Assembly (NCBI GenBank): GCA_905480295.1 | Contig: CAJQPW010000235.1 | Location: forward strand, 1 to 47,170 | Reading direction: 5' to 3' | Length of the DNA stretch: 47,170 nucleotides | From: an uncultured Rhizobiaceae group bacterium | GTDB taxonomy: Bacteria; Pseudomonadota; Alphaproteobacteria; Rhizobiales; Rhizobiaceae | Part shown: one piece after another, positions 34,674 through 43,398 of the stretch | Position numbering within the stretch: the stretch's first letter is position 1 | How the letters are laid out: every line of letters starts with the position of its first letter | Notes under the pieces: generated by a model | The model's database searches: none | The model's input: only the letters and a program-made list of their open reading frames with translations | What the model was told of the DNA's origin: nothing | Made by a program: the position numbers and the translations under genes

Positions 34674-35783
34674 TTACTTCACACTGTCTGCAAAGGCTTT
34701 ACCCAAAGCAGCGTTTGAAGCCTGTGCACCAGCCCAGAAAGGAACTGCGATTGCAGCAAATGCTTTCTGGCTGTCGTAGACTTCTTTGAAGAATGCGTTT
34801 TCAGCAGCGTTTTTCTCGAGCAGAGCTTTCGCAGCATTCATGTATGCTGGGAAGTAATCGGCTGGAGTGTCGTGCAGCTGAACACCGTGGTTCTCAGTCA
34901 GGTCCTTCAGAGCCTTACCGTTTTCATAGATGCGGTAAGACATGGCTTTTGAAAGAGATGCGTTTGCAGCAACTTCAATAGCTTTTTTCTGATGGTCGGT
35001 CATGCCGTTGTAGACATCGCCATTGATGTACATGTCGGCGTTAACAACAACCTGATGCAGACCCTGCAGGTAGTAGTGCTTCAGCACTTTCTGGAAACCG
35101 AATACGGAGTCAGGCTTCGGGCAGCACCATTCAGCCGCGTCGATTGTGCCCTTTTCCAGAGCTGGCAGAATGTCACCACCGCCCATAGCAACAGAAGCAA
35201 CACCGATGTCCTTATAAGCCTGGCCAGGAATTCCTGGAGGCGTACGGAAACGATACTTACGGAAGTCAGCCATTGAGCTGATTGGCTCTTTGAACCAACC
35301 CAGCGCTTCTGGACCAACGGGCTGCAGCATGAAGCCTTTGACGTTCATGCCCATTTCAGACCAGAGCCGATCGTAAAGCTCTTTACCACCAGCGAACTGG
35401 AACCATGACAGGAACGCCAGGTTGTCCATGCCGATACCACCACCAGCAGGCGGGGAACCGAACAGCGCAGCAGCAGGGTGCTTACCGGACCAGTAGTGGG
35501 TCCAGGCGAAGCCGCCTTCAACCAGGCCTTTATCAACGGCGTCGAGTGTTTCTTTAACACCAACAACGGCGCCAGCAGGCAGCACTTCAATTGTCACCGG
35601 GTCGTTGGCAGTCAGCGCCAGAACGTCAGCGGCAAAGTTTTTCAGCATTACAACTTCGTCACTCTTTGCCGAAATCACGGACTGAATGCGGATGTTGACA
35701 GGCTCAGCGATGGCAGCAGTAGCTACTGAAGCTACCAGCGCAGTTGCGGCAAAAGTTTTGCCGAGTTTAGCAAGAACAGACAT
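34674..35783 (-). CDS. TRAP transporter substrate-binding protein (DctP family, TakP-like)
   Basis: A periplasmic binding protein of 369 residues. The signal peptide MSVLAKLGKTFAATALVASVATAAIAEP is clear, and the ATG is fixed by GGAGG six bases upstream. Family motifs include HYWSGKHPAAALFGSPPAGG, LGWFKEPISSMADFRKYRFRTPPG, EKGTIDAAEWCCPKPD in the ligand pocket and YYLQGLHQ. The pattern resembles the TakP-like branch, as in the first TRAP operon. The partner permease is encoded next. The Cys pair in the pocket region (EWCCP) is unusual. Confidence 0.9.
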   Translation of the reverse strand: MSVLAKLGKTFAATALVASVATAAIAEPVNIRIQSVISAKSDEVVMLKNFAADVLALTANDPVTIEVLPAGAVVGVKETLDAVDKGLVEGGFAWTHYWSGKHPAAALFGSPPAGGGIGMDNLAFLSWFQFAGGKELYDRLWSEMGMNVKGFMLQPVGPEALGWFKEPISSMADFRKYRFRTPPGIPGQAYKDIGVASVAMGGGDILPALEKGTIDAAEWCCPKPDSVFGFQKVLKHYYLQGLHQVVVNADMYINGDVYNGMTDHQKKAIEVAANASLSKAMSYRIYENGKALKDLTENHGVQLHDTPADYFPAYMNAAKALLEKNAAENAFFKEVYDSQKAFAAIAVPFWAGAQASNAALGKAFADSVK

Positions 35784-35922
35784 GGTATTCCTCCCTATTG
35801 TCTCTTTCTCTCCTTCGACGAAAGTGATGTCATCATGGACCCCGCCGAAGGCTCGGGATGATGCGCGTTCATCACAATTAATTTGGCACTCCAATAATCG
35901 GTTCGGAGCACCAAAAGTTTAT

Positions 35923-36567
35923 TCAGGCACCTCCGTTCAGAAATGCGAGAATTCCGTTGGCCGGGTGCCAGATGCCCCGATAGAACATTTCTCCGGCCAC
36001 ATAGATCAGCACGAACAGACCGACCCAGGATATCCAAGGATAACGGGTCAGCAATTTCATGATGATTGTTGCAGCAAAGGCCATCAGCAGGATTGCCAGA
36101 CCAAGGCCGAACACCAGCATATTGGTATCGCCATCGGCAATCGCGGCAACAGCCAGCACATTATCAATCGACATCGATACATCAGCGAGCGTTATCGTCC
36201 ACAAGGCCTGGCCCAGCGAGCGGCGCGGCTTACCGACATAACCCTGCTCGGGGTCCTCTGCGGTTTCCATGGCTTCCGCCGCGGCCTCGTCCTGGTTGGA
36301 CCGTATTTCCCTGTACAGGCCCCAGCAGACCCAGAACAGCAGCAAGGCGCCGACCAGCAGCAGACCCGGAATACCAAGCAATTTAGTTGCCACGATCGCG
36401 AACACGATACGCAGCAGCGCTGCCACGATCATGCCGAACATGATCGCCTTTTTCCGCAATTCTGGTGCAAGTCCGGCCGCGGCCATGCCGATAATCAGCG
36501 CGTTGTCGCCCGACAAAACAATGTCGGCGATCACGATCTTACCAAAATCCAGAGCCATTTCGAGCAT
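35923..36567 (-). CDS. TerC-family membrane protein (YjbE-like)
   Basis: A polytopic membrane protein of 214 residues. The two conserved acidic motifs of the TerC family are present as IVLSGDNALIIG near 20 and VSMSIDNVLAVAAI near 132, on separate helices. TerC proteins are linked to manganese export and metal loading of exported enzymes in other bacteria. Its start overlaps the stop of the GMC oxidoreductase gene (TAATG), so the two are coupled, an unexpected link for a cytoplasmic FAD enzyme. Function in this pathway is unknown; metal homeostasis for the catabolic enzymes is a possibility. Confidence 0.9.
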   Translation of the reverse strand: MLEMALDFGKIVIADIVLSGDNALIIGMAAAGLAPELRKKAIMFGMIVAALLRIVFAIVATKLLGIPGLLLVGALLLFWVCWGLYREIRSNQDEAAAEAMETAEDPEQGYVGKPRRSLGQALWTITLADVSMSIDNVLAVAAIADGDTNMLVFGLGLAILLMAFAATIIMKLLTRYPWISWVGLFVLIYVAGEMFYRGIWHPANGILAFLNGGA

Positions 36568-38162
36568 TAAGCGGCGTCCTCTAAAATAAAGTCTGACGCG
36601 CGTTCGCCAATCATGATCGCCGGCGCGTTGGTGTTTCCAGAAACAATGACAGGCATGATTGACGCGTCAGCCACGCGCAGGCGTTCGACGCCGTGCACCT
36701 TCAGGCGGGAATCGACAACCGCCTGATCATCATCGCCCATCTTGCAGGTTCCGGTGGGATGATAAATCGTCGTTGACGTATTGCGAGCCCAGTCGAGAAT
36801 GGCTTCGTCATCGTTTACGCCAATGGATTTTCCTGGTGCATATTCCTCAATGATCTCGCTTTTTGCCGGTTCAAAACCAGCGATGCGGCGGGCAATCTTA
36901 ATGCCGTCGACAATCGTCTGCTGATCAAGCGGCGTCGCCAGGTAATTGGGGTGGATGATCGGATGATCATCGATGCGATTGGAACGCAGCTCCAGATGGC
37001 CGGCACTCTCCGGCCGCATCTGCAAAACCGAGGCGGTAAACGCGTCAAAAGCATGGGTAGCCGTGCCCACTTTGTCCGTGGAGAACGGCTGCATGTGAAA
37101 CTGGATATCCGGCGTCAGCAATTCTTCACGGGTCTTCAGATAGCCGGTTCCAAGGCTGGCTGCCATGGTCATTGGACCGGTGCGTTTCAACGCATATTCA
37201 ATCGCAATCCAGGCCTGTTTCCACAGCGAATTGGTTTCGGTGTTGATGGTTGAAGACCGGCATTTGAACACCGGACGTGCCTGCAGGTGGTCCTGCAGGT
37301 TTTGGCCGACACCTTTGAGGTTGTGGCGCACATCAACGCCATTGTCAGACAGGTTTTGCCCCGGGCCGATCCCCGACAGCATCAAAATCTGCGGCGACCC
37401 TATTGCGCCCGCTGACAGGATAACTTCACACCGGGCGCGGATGGTCTGCTCACCGTCACCACCCACAACAACAATACCGGTGGCATGACCGTCTTCGATC
37501 ACAACCTGTTTGGTCACCAGGCCGGTCAGGATGGTCAGGTTTTTGCGTTTTCGGTTTGGGGTAATATAAGCCTTGGCCGCAGAACAACGCTGACCCCGGG
37601 CGGCGGTCAGTTGAAAATAGCCAACCCCCTCCTGACTTTCACCATTGTAGTCTTCATTATAAGGATATCCTGCGGTCTGGGCGGCTTCTACATAACAGTC
37701 GACCGCGCCGCGGCTCAGCCGGGTCGATGAAACGGAAAGAGGACCTGATCCGCCCCTCAACTCGCTGCTGCCACCTTCCCAGCTTTCAGACCGTTTGAAA
37801 CAGGGCAGAACATCGTCCCAACCCCAGCCATTATTGCCCAGCTGACGCCATTGTTCGTAATCTTCTTTTTGGCCGCGAACGTAAAGCAGGCCGTTAATCG
37901 AAGACGAACCGCCAAGAACCCGGCCCCGTGGCCAGTTGATCGAGCGACCGTTAAGTCCCGGATCAGGCTCTGTCTTGTAGGACCAATCCATCTTGGGATT
38001 GCCCATGGTTTTGAAATATCCGACGGGAATGTGAATCCAGGGCGACCAGTCGCGACCGCCAGCCTCAACCAGCGCAACCTGATGCTTGCCATTCTCAGAG
38101 AGACGGCTTGCCAAGGCGCAACCCGCAGAGCCGGCGCCAACAATCACAAAATCAAATTCCAA
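36567..38162 (-). CDS. GMC-family FAD-dependent oxidoreductase (choline dehydrogenase-like)
   Basis: A glucose-methanol-choline-type flavoenzyme of about 531 residues. The dinucleotide fold FVIVGAGSAGCALASRLSE starts the protein, followed by NWPRGRVLGGSSSINGLLYVRG, AGAIGSPQILMLSGIGP and, near the end, the catalytic YHPTGTCKMGDDD with SVIM-like DASIMPVIVSGNTNAP. I choose the TTG giving LEFDFVIVG, because GGAGGG lies six bases upstream; a longer in-frame reading contains that site inside it. It oxidises an alcohol carbon, and the location suggests the first step on the TRAP-imported substrate or a linked alcohol. The divergent IclR gene is 214 bases away. Confidence 0.92.
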   Translation of the reverse strand: MEFDFVIVGAGSAGCALASRLSENGKHQVALVEAGGRDWSPWIHIPVGYFKTMGNPKMDWSYKTEPDPGLNGRSINWPRGRVLGGSSSINGLLYVRGQKEDYEQWRQLGNNGWGWDDVLPCFKRSESWEGGSSELRGGSGPLSVSSTRLSRGAVDCYVEAAQTAGYPYNEDYNGESQEGVGYFQLTAARGQRCSAAKAYITPNRKRKNLTILTGLVTKQVVIEDGHATGIVVVGGDGEQTIRARCEVILSAGAIGSPQILMLSGIGPGQNLSDNGVDVRHNLKGVGQNLQDHLQARPVFKCRSSTINTETNSLWKQAWIAIEYALKRTGPMTMAASLGTGYLKTREELLTPDIQFHMQPFSTDKVGTATHAFDAFTASVLQMRPESAGHLELRSNRIDDHPIIHPNYLATPLDQQTIVDGIKIARRIAGFEPAKSEIIEEYAPGKSIGVNDDEAILDWARNTSTTIYHPTGTCKMGDDDQAVVDSRLKVHGVERLRVADASIMPVIVSGNTNAPAIMIGERASDFILEDAA

Positions 38163-38208
38163 TTGGCTCCCTCCGATCGCATCCAACAGACAACCGGATC
38201 GGCATCTG

Positions 38209-38288
38209 AATGAAAAAATCTCATTTTTTGAAGAAATCGTCTAAAGGTCTCTTGACCTACCCCACCAAAAAATGAGACTTTTTGTCTC
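38209..38288. promoter_or_regulatory. Operator-like repeats between the GMC and IclR genes
   Basis: Several palindromes fill the 214-base divergent region. TCTCATTTTTTG (38219-38230) is the exact reverse complement of CAAAAAATGAGA (38266-38277). The right copy continues into GAGAC-TTTTT-GTCTC (38274-38288), and the left copy begins with AATGA at 38209-38213. A separate AGGTC-TCTT-GACCT repeat lies at 38245-38258. These fit binding sites of a dimeric or tetrameric IclR regulator controlling both directions. Confidence 0.6.
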
Positions 38289-38376
38289 GATATTTATAAA
38301 AACATGCCAGAGGTCATGTTGCAATGCCTGACCGATACTTTTTTCAACGGCACCCAGAAATGTGGACGAACGCCCG

Positions 38377-39135
38377 ATGAGCAATGAAGAACGTGTTGCA
38401 ACCAATCTGAGGACCCTGCTCATCCTGGAAGCCGTGGCACAGGCCGACGCACCGCTGTCTCCCACCGAAATCAACCGGGAGATCGGATTGCCCAAACAGT
38501 CCATCCACCGTTTGTGTCAAACACTGGTCGACGAAGGTTTCCTCATTCGCGATGTGCGCGGAAAGAAATTGCAGCCGGCGCCAAGAACTTTGAAAATCGC
38601 ACAAGGCCTGTTCGCCTCACGCCAGATCAACATTGCCCGCCATCAGATATTGATGAATGTTTCTGCCGCTACAAAAGAGACCGTCAACTTCGTGGTGCCG
38701 GAACTCGACGGCATGACCTATCTCGACCGCGTGGAAACCGATTGGATTTTTCGCATTGAACTGCCGATCGGTTCGCGGGTTCCCTTCCACTGTACCGCCA
38801 GCGGCAAATGTTATCTCGCCAGTCTTGATGACAAAACCCGCGCGCTGCTCATCAATACGATTCAGTTCGAGCAGCGCACCCCCAACACCATTACAACCCC
38901 TGAACAGTTGCATGAAGAAGTTGAGCAGATTCGCAGCCGTGGTTACGCGATCGACAACGAAGAATTGTTCCGTGGCATGATTGCCCTGGCGGTTCCGGTG
39001 CCCGATGCAGACGGGCGATTCTCTGCCGCTCTCGCCTTTCACGGACCAACTCAGCGCCTTAATCGTGATAAACTGATTGAGCACCTGGATACGTTGCGGC
39101 AAAATGCGGCAACACTCACCACCCTGCTCGATTAG
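38377..39135 (+). CDS. IclR-family transcriptional regulator
   Basis: A regulator of about 252 residues. The N-terminal winged HTH is TNLRTLLILEAVAQADAPLSPTEINREIGLPKQSIHRLCQTLVDEGFLIRD; the effector domain (about 80-250) contains TVNFVVPELDGMTYLDRVET, CTASGKCYLASL and GYAIDNEELFRGMIALAVPV. The ATG giving MSNEERVATN is used; a GTG five codons upstream is also open. It is divergent from the GMC-TerC-TRAP-HisD-zinc-dehydrogenase run, so it is the best candidate regulator. Its effector is probably a pathway intermediate. Confidence 0.9.
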   Translation: MSNEERVATNLRTLLILEAVAQADAPLSPTEINREIGLPKQSIHRLCQTLVDEGFLIRDVRGKKLQPAPRTLKIAQGLFASRQINIARHQILMNVSAATKETVNFVVPELDGMTYLDRVETDWIFRIELPIGSRVPFHCTASGKCYLASLDDKTRALLINTIQFEQRTPNTITTPEQLHEEVEQIRSRGYAIDNEELFRGMIALAVPVPDADGRFSAALAFHGPTQRLNRDKLIEHLDTLRQNAATLTTLLD

Positions 39136-39169
39136 TTTGACCGGGCCAAATACTGTCGAGGCACCCTTT

Positions 39170-40135
39170 ATGACGAACAGCAAATTTCAGCCGGTATCCG
39201 GCTTCGATCTTCCCCGGTTCGCCGGCGTGCCCACATTCATGCGGCTTCCCCATGTGGAGCGCGATAATCCGCTATACAAGGACGTGGATATCGGTCTGGT
39301 CGGCGTTCCCTGGGATGGCGGCACCACCAACCGTCCTGGCGCCCGCCACGGGCCGCGACAATTGCGCGACCTGTCCACCATGATCCGTGCTGTGCATCCG
39401 GTATCCCATATCAAGCCGTTTGAGTTGTGCAATTGCGCAGATTTAGGAGATGTCTCGCCCAATCCAGCCGACTTGATGGCCAGTTTGGACCGTGTGACTG
39501 AATTCTACACCGGGCTGAAGGCCGACGGAATCACACCGATGACAGCGGGCGGAGACCATCTGATTACCCTGCCGATCTTGCGTGGGCTCGCAAAAGACGG
39601 TCCGGTTGGCATGATCCATTTTGATGCCCACACCGATCTGTTCAACGAATATTTTGGTGGCACCCGATACACCCATGGAACACCCTTTCGCCGGGCGATT
39701 GAGGAAGGGCTGCTGGACCCCAAACGGGTCATTCAGATCGGCATTCGCGGCACCATGTATGACGGCGAGGATATCGAATTTGGCCGCAGTGCGGGTGTCA
39801 CGATTTTGATGATCGAAGATCTCATGGAACGCGGGTTCAAGGACGTGATGGCCGAGGCACGCGATGTCGTCAAAGACGGGGAAACCTATTGTTCTTTCGA
39901 CATCGATTTCATCGATCCTTCCTTCGCACCGGGCACGGGTACGCCTGAAATTGGCGGCCCTGATACCTACACCGCCCAGCGTTTGGTCCGCGAAATGCGA
40001 GGGGTCAACTTGATTGGTGCTGATCTGGTGGAAGTATCCCCACCCTTTGATGCTTCCGGAGGCACCGCCTGGGTTGGCGTGTCGATCATGTTTGAACTTC
40101 TGTGCATGTTGGCTGACAGCCGCCAGCAGCAATAA
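39170..40135 (+). CDS. Agmatinase/ureohydrolase-family protein
   Basis: A binuclear manganese hydrolase that releases urea from a guanidino compound. The metal ligands are all visible: GGDHLITLPILRG, IHFDAHTDLF and CSFDIDFIDPSFAPGTGTPE. The N-terminus FAGVPTFMRLPHVE and WDGGTTNRPGARHGPRQLRD follow the agmatinase/guanidinobutyrase/guanidinopropionase pattern, which cannot be separated reliably by eye. I start at ATG giving MTNSKFQPV, because GAGG lies eight bases upstream. It begins 34 bases after the IclR stop and could be in the same transcript. At 321 residues its length is normal. Confidence 0.88.
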   Translation: MTNSKFQPVSGFDLPRFAGVPTFMRLPHVERDNPLYKDVDIGLVGVPWDGGTTNRPGARHGPRQLRDLSTMIRAVHPVSHIKPFELCNCADLGDVSPNPADLMASLDRVTEFYTGLKADGITPMTAGGDHLITLPILRGLAKDGPVGMIHFDAHTDLFNEYFGGTRYTHGTPFRRAIEEGLLDPKRVIQIGIRGTMYDGEDIEFGRSAGVTILMIEDLMERGFKDVMAEARDVVKDGETYCSFDIDFIDPSFAPGTGTPEIGGPDTYTAQRLVREMRGVNLIGADLVEVSPPFDASGGTAWVGVSIMFELLCMLADSRQQQ

Positions 40136-40306
40136 GTTTTCGAACGGTCAATTATTAGCCGCAATTTTCCTGATGTTGCGTCATGCCGTTGAAATATTCC
40201 GATTAAGCTTTCGTTAACCGGTTTTATTGAGCGGCAATTAAGAGCATTTGGTTATCAATTGGTGACCAAAGCTGAATCAATTTGATCTTTGACAGGAGTC
40301 CGACCC

Positions 40307-40822
40307 ATGAGTCTGGCCATTTCGACAGCATCCGCTTCTAAACTCGCCATCATAGTTCCCCTGGCTGCCATGTTGGCCATCACGGGATGTGCCAAGAAAA
40401 AAGGCCTGCCGGACAACGCCGCTCAGCTGGGCATTGGCGCTGGCAATGCAGCGCCCGGATCATCGCAGGACTTTACAGTCAACGTCGGCGATCGGGTGTT
40501 TTTCACCACAGATTCCACTTCGCTGACCGCCGAAGCGCGCCAGATACTGGATAAACAGGCCGTTTGGCTGAACAAATATTCAAACTATCCCATCACCATC
40601 GAAGGCCATGCCGACGAGCGGGGGACGCGTGAATATAACCTGGCACTGGGCGCAAGACGCGCTGCCGCTACCCGCGATTATCTTTCCTCACGCGGCGTTC
40701 GTCGCGGGCGCATCAAAACCATTTCCTTTGGCAAGGAACGCCCCGTGGCGGTTTGCAACAATATTTCGTGCTGGTCGCAAAACCGCCGGGCCGTCACCGT
40801 GCTGAGCGGCGGCAACAGCTGA
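40307..40822 (+). CDS. pal: Peptidoglycan-associated lipoprotein Pal
   Basis: An outer-membrane lipoprotein of the Tol-Pal system that binds peptidoglycan. The lipobox is LAITGC with Cys28 as the modified residue. The OmpA-like domain (about 60-165) includes DRVFFTTDSTSLTAEARQIL, ITIEGHADERGTREYNLALG and ARRAAATRDYLSSRGV. The ATG giving MSLAIS has AGGAG eight bases upstream. In most alphaproteobacteria pal follows tolB; here the upstream gene is the ureohydrolase, so the usual tolQRAB block is not adjacent. It is followed by cpoB. Confidence 0.95.
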   Translation: MSLAISTASASKLAIIVPLAAMLAITGCAKKKGLPDNAAQLGIGAGNAAPGSSQDFTVNVGDRVFFTTDSTSLTAEARQILDKQAVWLNKYSNYPITIEGHADERGTREYNLALGARRAAATRDYLSSRGVRRGRIKTISFGKERPVAVCNNISCWSQNRRAVTVLSGGNS

Positions 40823-41022
40823 CCATAGAGACGATGAACAAAGCATCTGCAGCACCCCCGCTTTTCGGGACTGGTGCGGATGCAACTTGCTTACAAATTA
40901 TTGACGTTTGGGGGAACGATGGTCGAATGGCCGCCAAGTCCGCGTATTGGGACTTGCGCAGATGGCAAAATTTGGCCTGAATTGCTGTTAAAATCGACAG
41001 TATGAGACGGGGACCACATCAT

Positions 41023-42009
41023 ATGAAACGTTTAATCCTGCCAGTGCTGCTTGCCGGGCTGTCGGTGCAATTGGCACCTGCCCATGCTCAGCTCAATCGA
41101 TCACCAGTTAAATTGCCTGGACTGCTGCACACTGTGCAAACCGATGAATCCTTTCGGATCAACGAGCTGGAAGACAAGGTCCGTCAGCTGAACGGCCAGG
41201 TCGAGGAGCTCAATTTCCTGTTGTTGCAGATGCAGGAAAAATTGCGGCGCATGGAAGAAGACAATGAAAGTCGCTTTCAGGAACTCGAAGACAAGCAGGG
41301 CAATCTGGGTGAGCGGGACACTCAAACGGACGTTGCCGAGGCCGGGGAAACCAAACGCCTGGAAAAGCCTAAAACGTCTGGACTGGCAGAAAGTCCAGAC
41401 GCAATACCAGCCGCTGATGCCGCGGATGGAGAGGATGACCAGATTGGTTCACTCACCGATACGCTGACAAAGCCCGCCAAGCCACCAACAGCCTTGGGCA
41501 CGCTGACGTTCGACAGCAAGGGCAATGTCGTTGATTCAGCACCGCAGGATGCAGAGATTCTCAATGGTCTGCCCGGCCTGTTTAGCGACGGGGTTGATGG
41601 CGGCGTAGAAGCCGCAAAATTTGGACCCACCCCGAGTCTGGTACTCGCATCCGGCGTCAACGCCCTGCGTGCACGCCGCTTCAAGTTAGCCGAACAGGCC
41701 TTTACCGCACATCTCAAAGCCTGGCCGAAAGACCCCGATGCCGGGAAGGTGAAATTTTACCTGGGTGAGACCTATTTTTGGCAAAAGCAATATTACGAAG
41801 CGGCGACCGCTCACCTGGACGCCCATAATAATTATCCAGAAACGGACACGGCAGCGGACAATCTGCTGGCCCTCGGTCTCGCCCTCACCGGTCTGAACCA
41901 ACGCGAAGTCGCCTGTGCGACCTACGCAGAAGTGCTCAAACAATATCCCGATGCAGAAGCCAGACTGGGTCAGCGGATCAAAAACGAGCAGACATCCACC
42001 AAATGCTAG
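41023..42009 (+). CDS. cpoB: Tol-Pal system protein CpoB/YbgF
   Basis: A periplasmic coordinator of cell-wall synthesis and Tol function. The signal peptide is MKRLILPVLLAGLSVQLAPAHA. A coiled-coil trimerisation region follows (about 35-85: FRINELEDKVRQLNGQVEELNF), then an acidic low-complexity linker, and TPR repeats at the C-terminus (LVLASGVNALRARRFKLAEQAFTAHLKAWPKD, GKVKFYLGETYFWQKQYYEAA). The second of two ATGs is used because the signal peptide begins there. Order pal-cpoB is conserved in the class. Confidence 0.92.
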   Translation: MKRLILPVLLAGLSVQLAPAHAQLNRSPVKLPGLLHTVQTDESFRINELEDKVRQLNGQVEELNFLLLQMQEKLRRMEEDNESRFQELEDKQGNLGERDTQTDVAEAGETKRLEKPKTSGLAESPDAIPAADAADGEDDQIGSLTDTLTKPAKPPTALGTLTFDSKGNVVDSAPQDAEILNGLPGLFSDGVDGGVEAAKFGPTPSLVLASGVNALRARRFKLAEQAFTAHLKAWPKDPDAGKVKFYLGETYFWQKQYYEAATAHLDAHNNYPETDTAADNLLALGLALTGLNQREVACATYAEVLKQYPDAEARLGQRIKNEQTSTKC

Positions 42010-42093
42010 TTTAATTTCCCTGTCGATCGTTTGCGTGCGCCAGTGTATTGCAAGGGGGTGTTAGCCAGTTTCAATCCAACCCGCTGAGGTCCG

Positions 42094-43266
42094 GTGGTTT
42101 TGGCCCCTTGTTGCGAAAAGAGATTTCCGAACGTTTTGCTGAAACCTTCCCTTCCTGATGGCCCGATCTTGATTGCTGTATCCGGTGGCAGCGATTCCGT
42201 TGCCCTTTTGCACCGGTTGGCGCGCAGCCATGCCCACAATCGGCTTCACGTCGCAACGGTTGATCACGGCTTGCGGGCAGAATCGGCAATGGAAGCACAA
42301 ACCGTCAAATCAATGGCAGATGCGCTGCAGCTGCCACATCAGACACTGGTATGGGGTCCACCAGCCAAACCCTCGTCTGCAGAATCGCGGCAAGCCCGAT
42401 ATGAATTGCTGCTGCAACACGCTGACCGATTGGAGGCAAAGACACTGGCACTTGGTCACACGCTGGACGATCAGGCAGAGACCATCTGGATGCGGGCACA
42501 ACGGCACAAAGTTGCAAGCGATACGCGAGGTCTGTCCGGCATGGCGGAATGGTCAAGCTGCAATCAGATCAAGCTGTGGCGCCCGTTGCTTGCCGACCGG
42601 CGGGAAGAGTTGCGCAATGAGTTGCGCCGGTCCGGCATCCACTGGATCGATGATCCAACCAACGAAAACACAGATTATGAACGGGTTCGAATCCGCAACC
42701 ATTTGACCAGCAATGGTGCGATCGATGCCGAACTGCTTGCACGACTTGCCGGATTGTCCATGCGTTTACGCGGATGGATCAATCATCAGGTGTCAGATGC
42801 ACTTGATCAATTCGTTACCCGGCAGGAGGAGGATCAATGGCATTTCGCACCATCAGATGACTTGCCGCGATCCACACTCTTGGAAACGTTGTCAGTCTTG
42901 ATCCTGATCGTAGGAGGATTGGGGCACCGGACACCAACATCAAAGTTTGCCGAACTTGCTGACCATATCCATGCACCAGCGCGTGTTCGCAAGGCTGTCG
43001 GGCGGTGTCTTGTGGTCGCAGGTCGGGGCAGCATTTCAGTGGCACGGGAAAACCGCAACATTCCGGAGCTTCCCGACCGCGTTAAATCGCCGCAGACATA
43101 TGATGGCCGCTATTTGCTGCAACCCAATGCGACAGGGCAGGCCTACACTGCCAAACCATATATTCGGTCCCTGGCAATGTTCCGTGCACAGGCCGATGAT
43201 CCGGTTCATGCATCGGTGGTAAGACTGTTGAACTCGGGGGCCGTTCAACATAAAGAGAGGTTTTAG
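42094..43266 (+). CDS. tilS: tRNA(Ile)-lysidine synthase TilS
   Basis: An ATP-dependent enzyme that modifies the wobble cytidine of tRNA(Ile2) to lysidine. The PP-loop is ILIAVSGGSDSVALLHRL, followed by VATVDHGLRAES, LALGHTLDDQAETIWMR and IDDPTNENTDYERVRIRNHL, all diagnostic. The GTG start is the first available after an in-frame stop at 42085-42087. The first 22 residues do not look like family sequence, while another frame just upstream reads KEISERFAETF into this position, so a one-base frameshift near 42150 is possible. Enzyme core is intact. Confidence 0.9.
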   Translation: MVLAPCCEKRFPNVLLKPSLPDGPILIAVSGGSDSVALLHRLARSHAHNRLHVATVDHGLRAESAMEAQTVKSMADALQLPHQTLVWGPPAKPSSAESRQARYELLLQHADRLEAKTLALGHTLDDQAETIWMRAQRHKVASDTRGLSGMAEWSSCNQIKLWRPLLADRREELRNELRRSGIHWIDDPTNENTDYERVRIRNHLTSNGAIDAELLARLAGLSMRLRGWINHQVSDALDQFVTRQEEDQWHFAPSDDLPRSTLLETLSVLILIVGGLGHRTPTSKFAELADHIHAPARVRKAVGRCLVVAGRGSISVARENRNIPELPDRVKSPQTYDGRYLLQPNATGQAYTAKPYIRSLAMFRAQADDPVHASVVRLLNSGAVQHKERF

Positions 43267-43329
43267 GCGTTCTGGGCAGTTACACCTTGGCATCGGCTTG
43301 CCGGAGACCTATCTTAAGAGACAACTGGA

Positions 43330-43350
43330 GTGGGATGGTGTGAATCCCAC
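43330..43350. repeat. Small stem-loop in the ftsH leader
   Basis: GTGGGAT (43330-43336) pairs with ATCCCAC (43344-43350) around a seven-base loop, with a second GCCGA-AA-TCGGC stem at 43365-43376 just before the ftsH start. It may influence translation of ftsH; nothing identifies a known riboswitch or thermosensor. Confidence 0.35.
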
Positions 43351-43398
43351 CAAAATAATTGATGGCCGAAATCGGCTCAACCCGCGGGAAACGTTTTA

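Noticed and set aside
32946-34718. A long open reading frame on the plus strand opposite the fused TRAP permease
   Set aside because: It is full of His, Gln, Arg and Asp with no domain, has no ribosome site, and lies exactly opposite a well-recognised membrane protein; it is a shadow frame.
38209-38288. CRISPR-like or mobile-element end repeats
   Set aside because: The repeats are single inverted pairs in a divergent promoter, without regular spacers, a transposase or target-site duplication.
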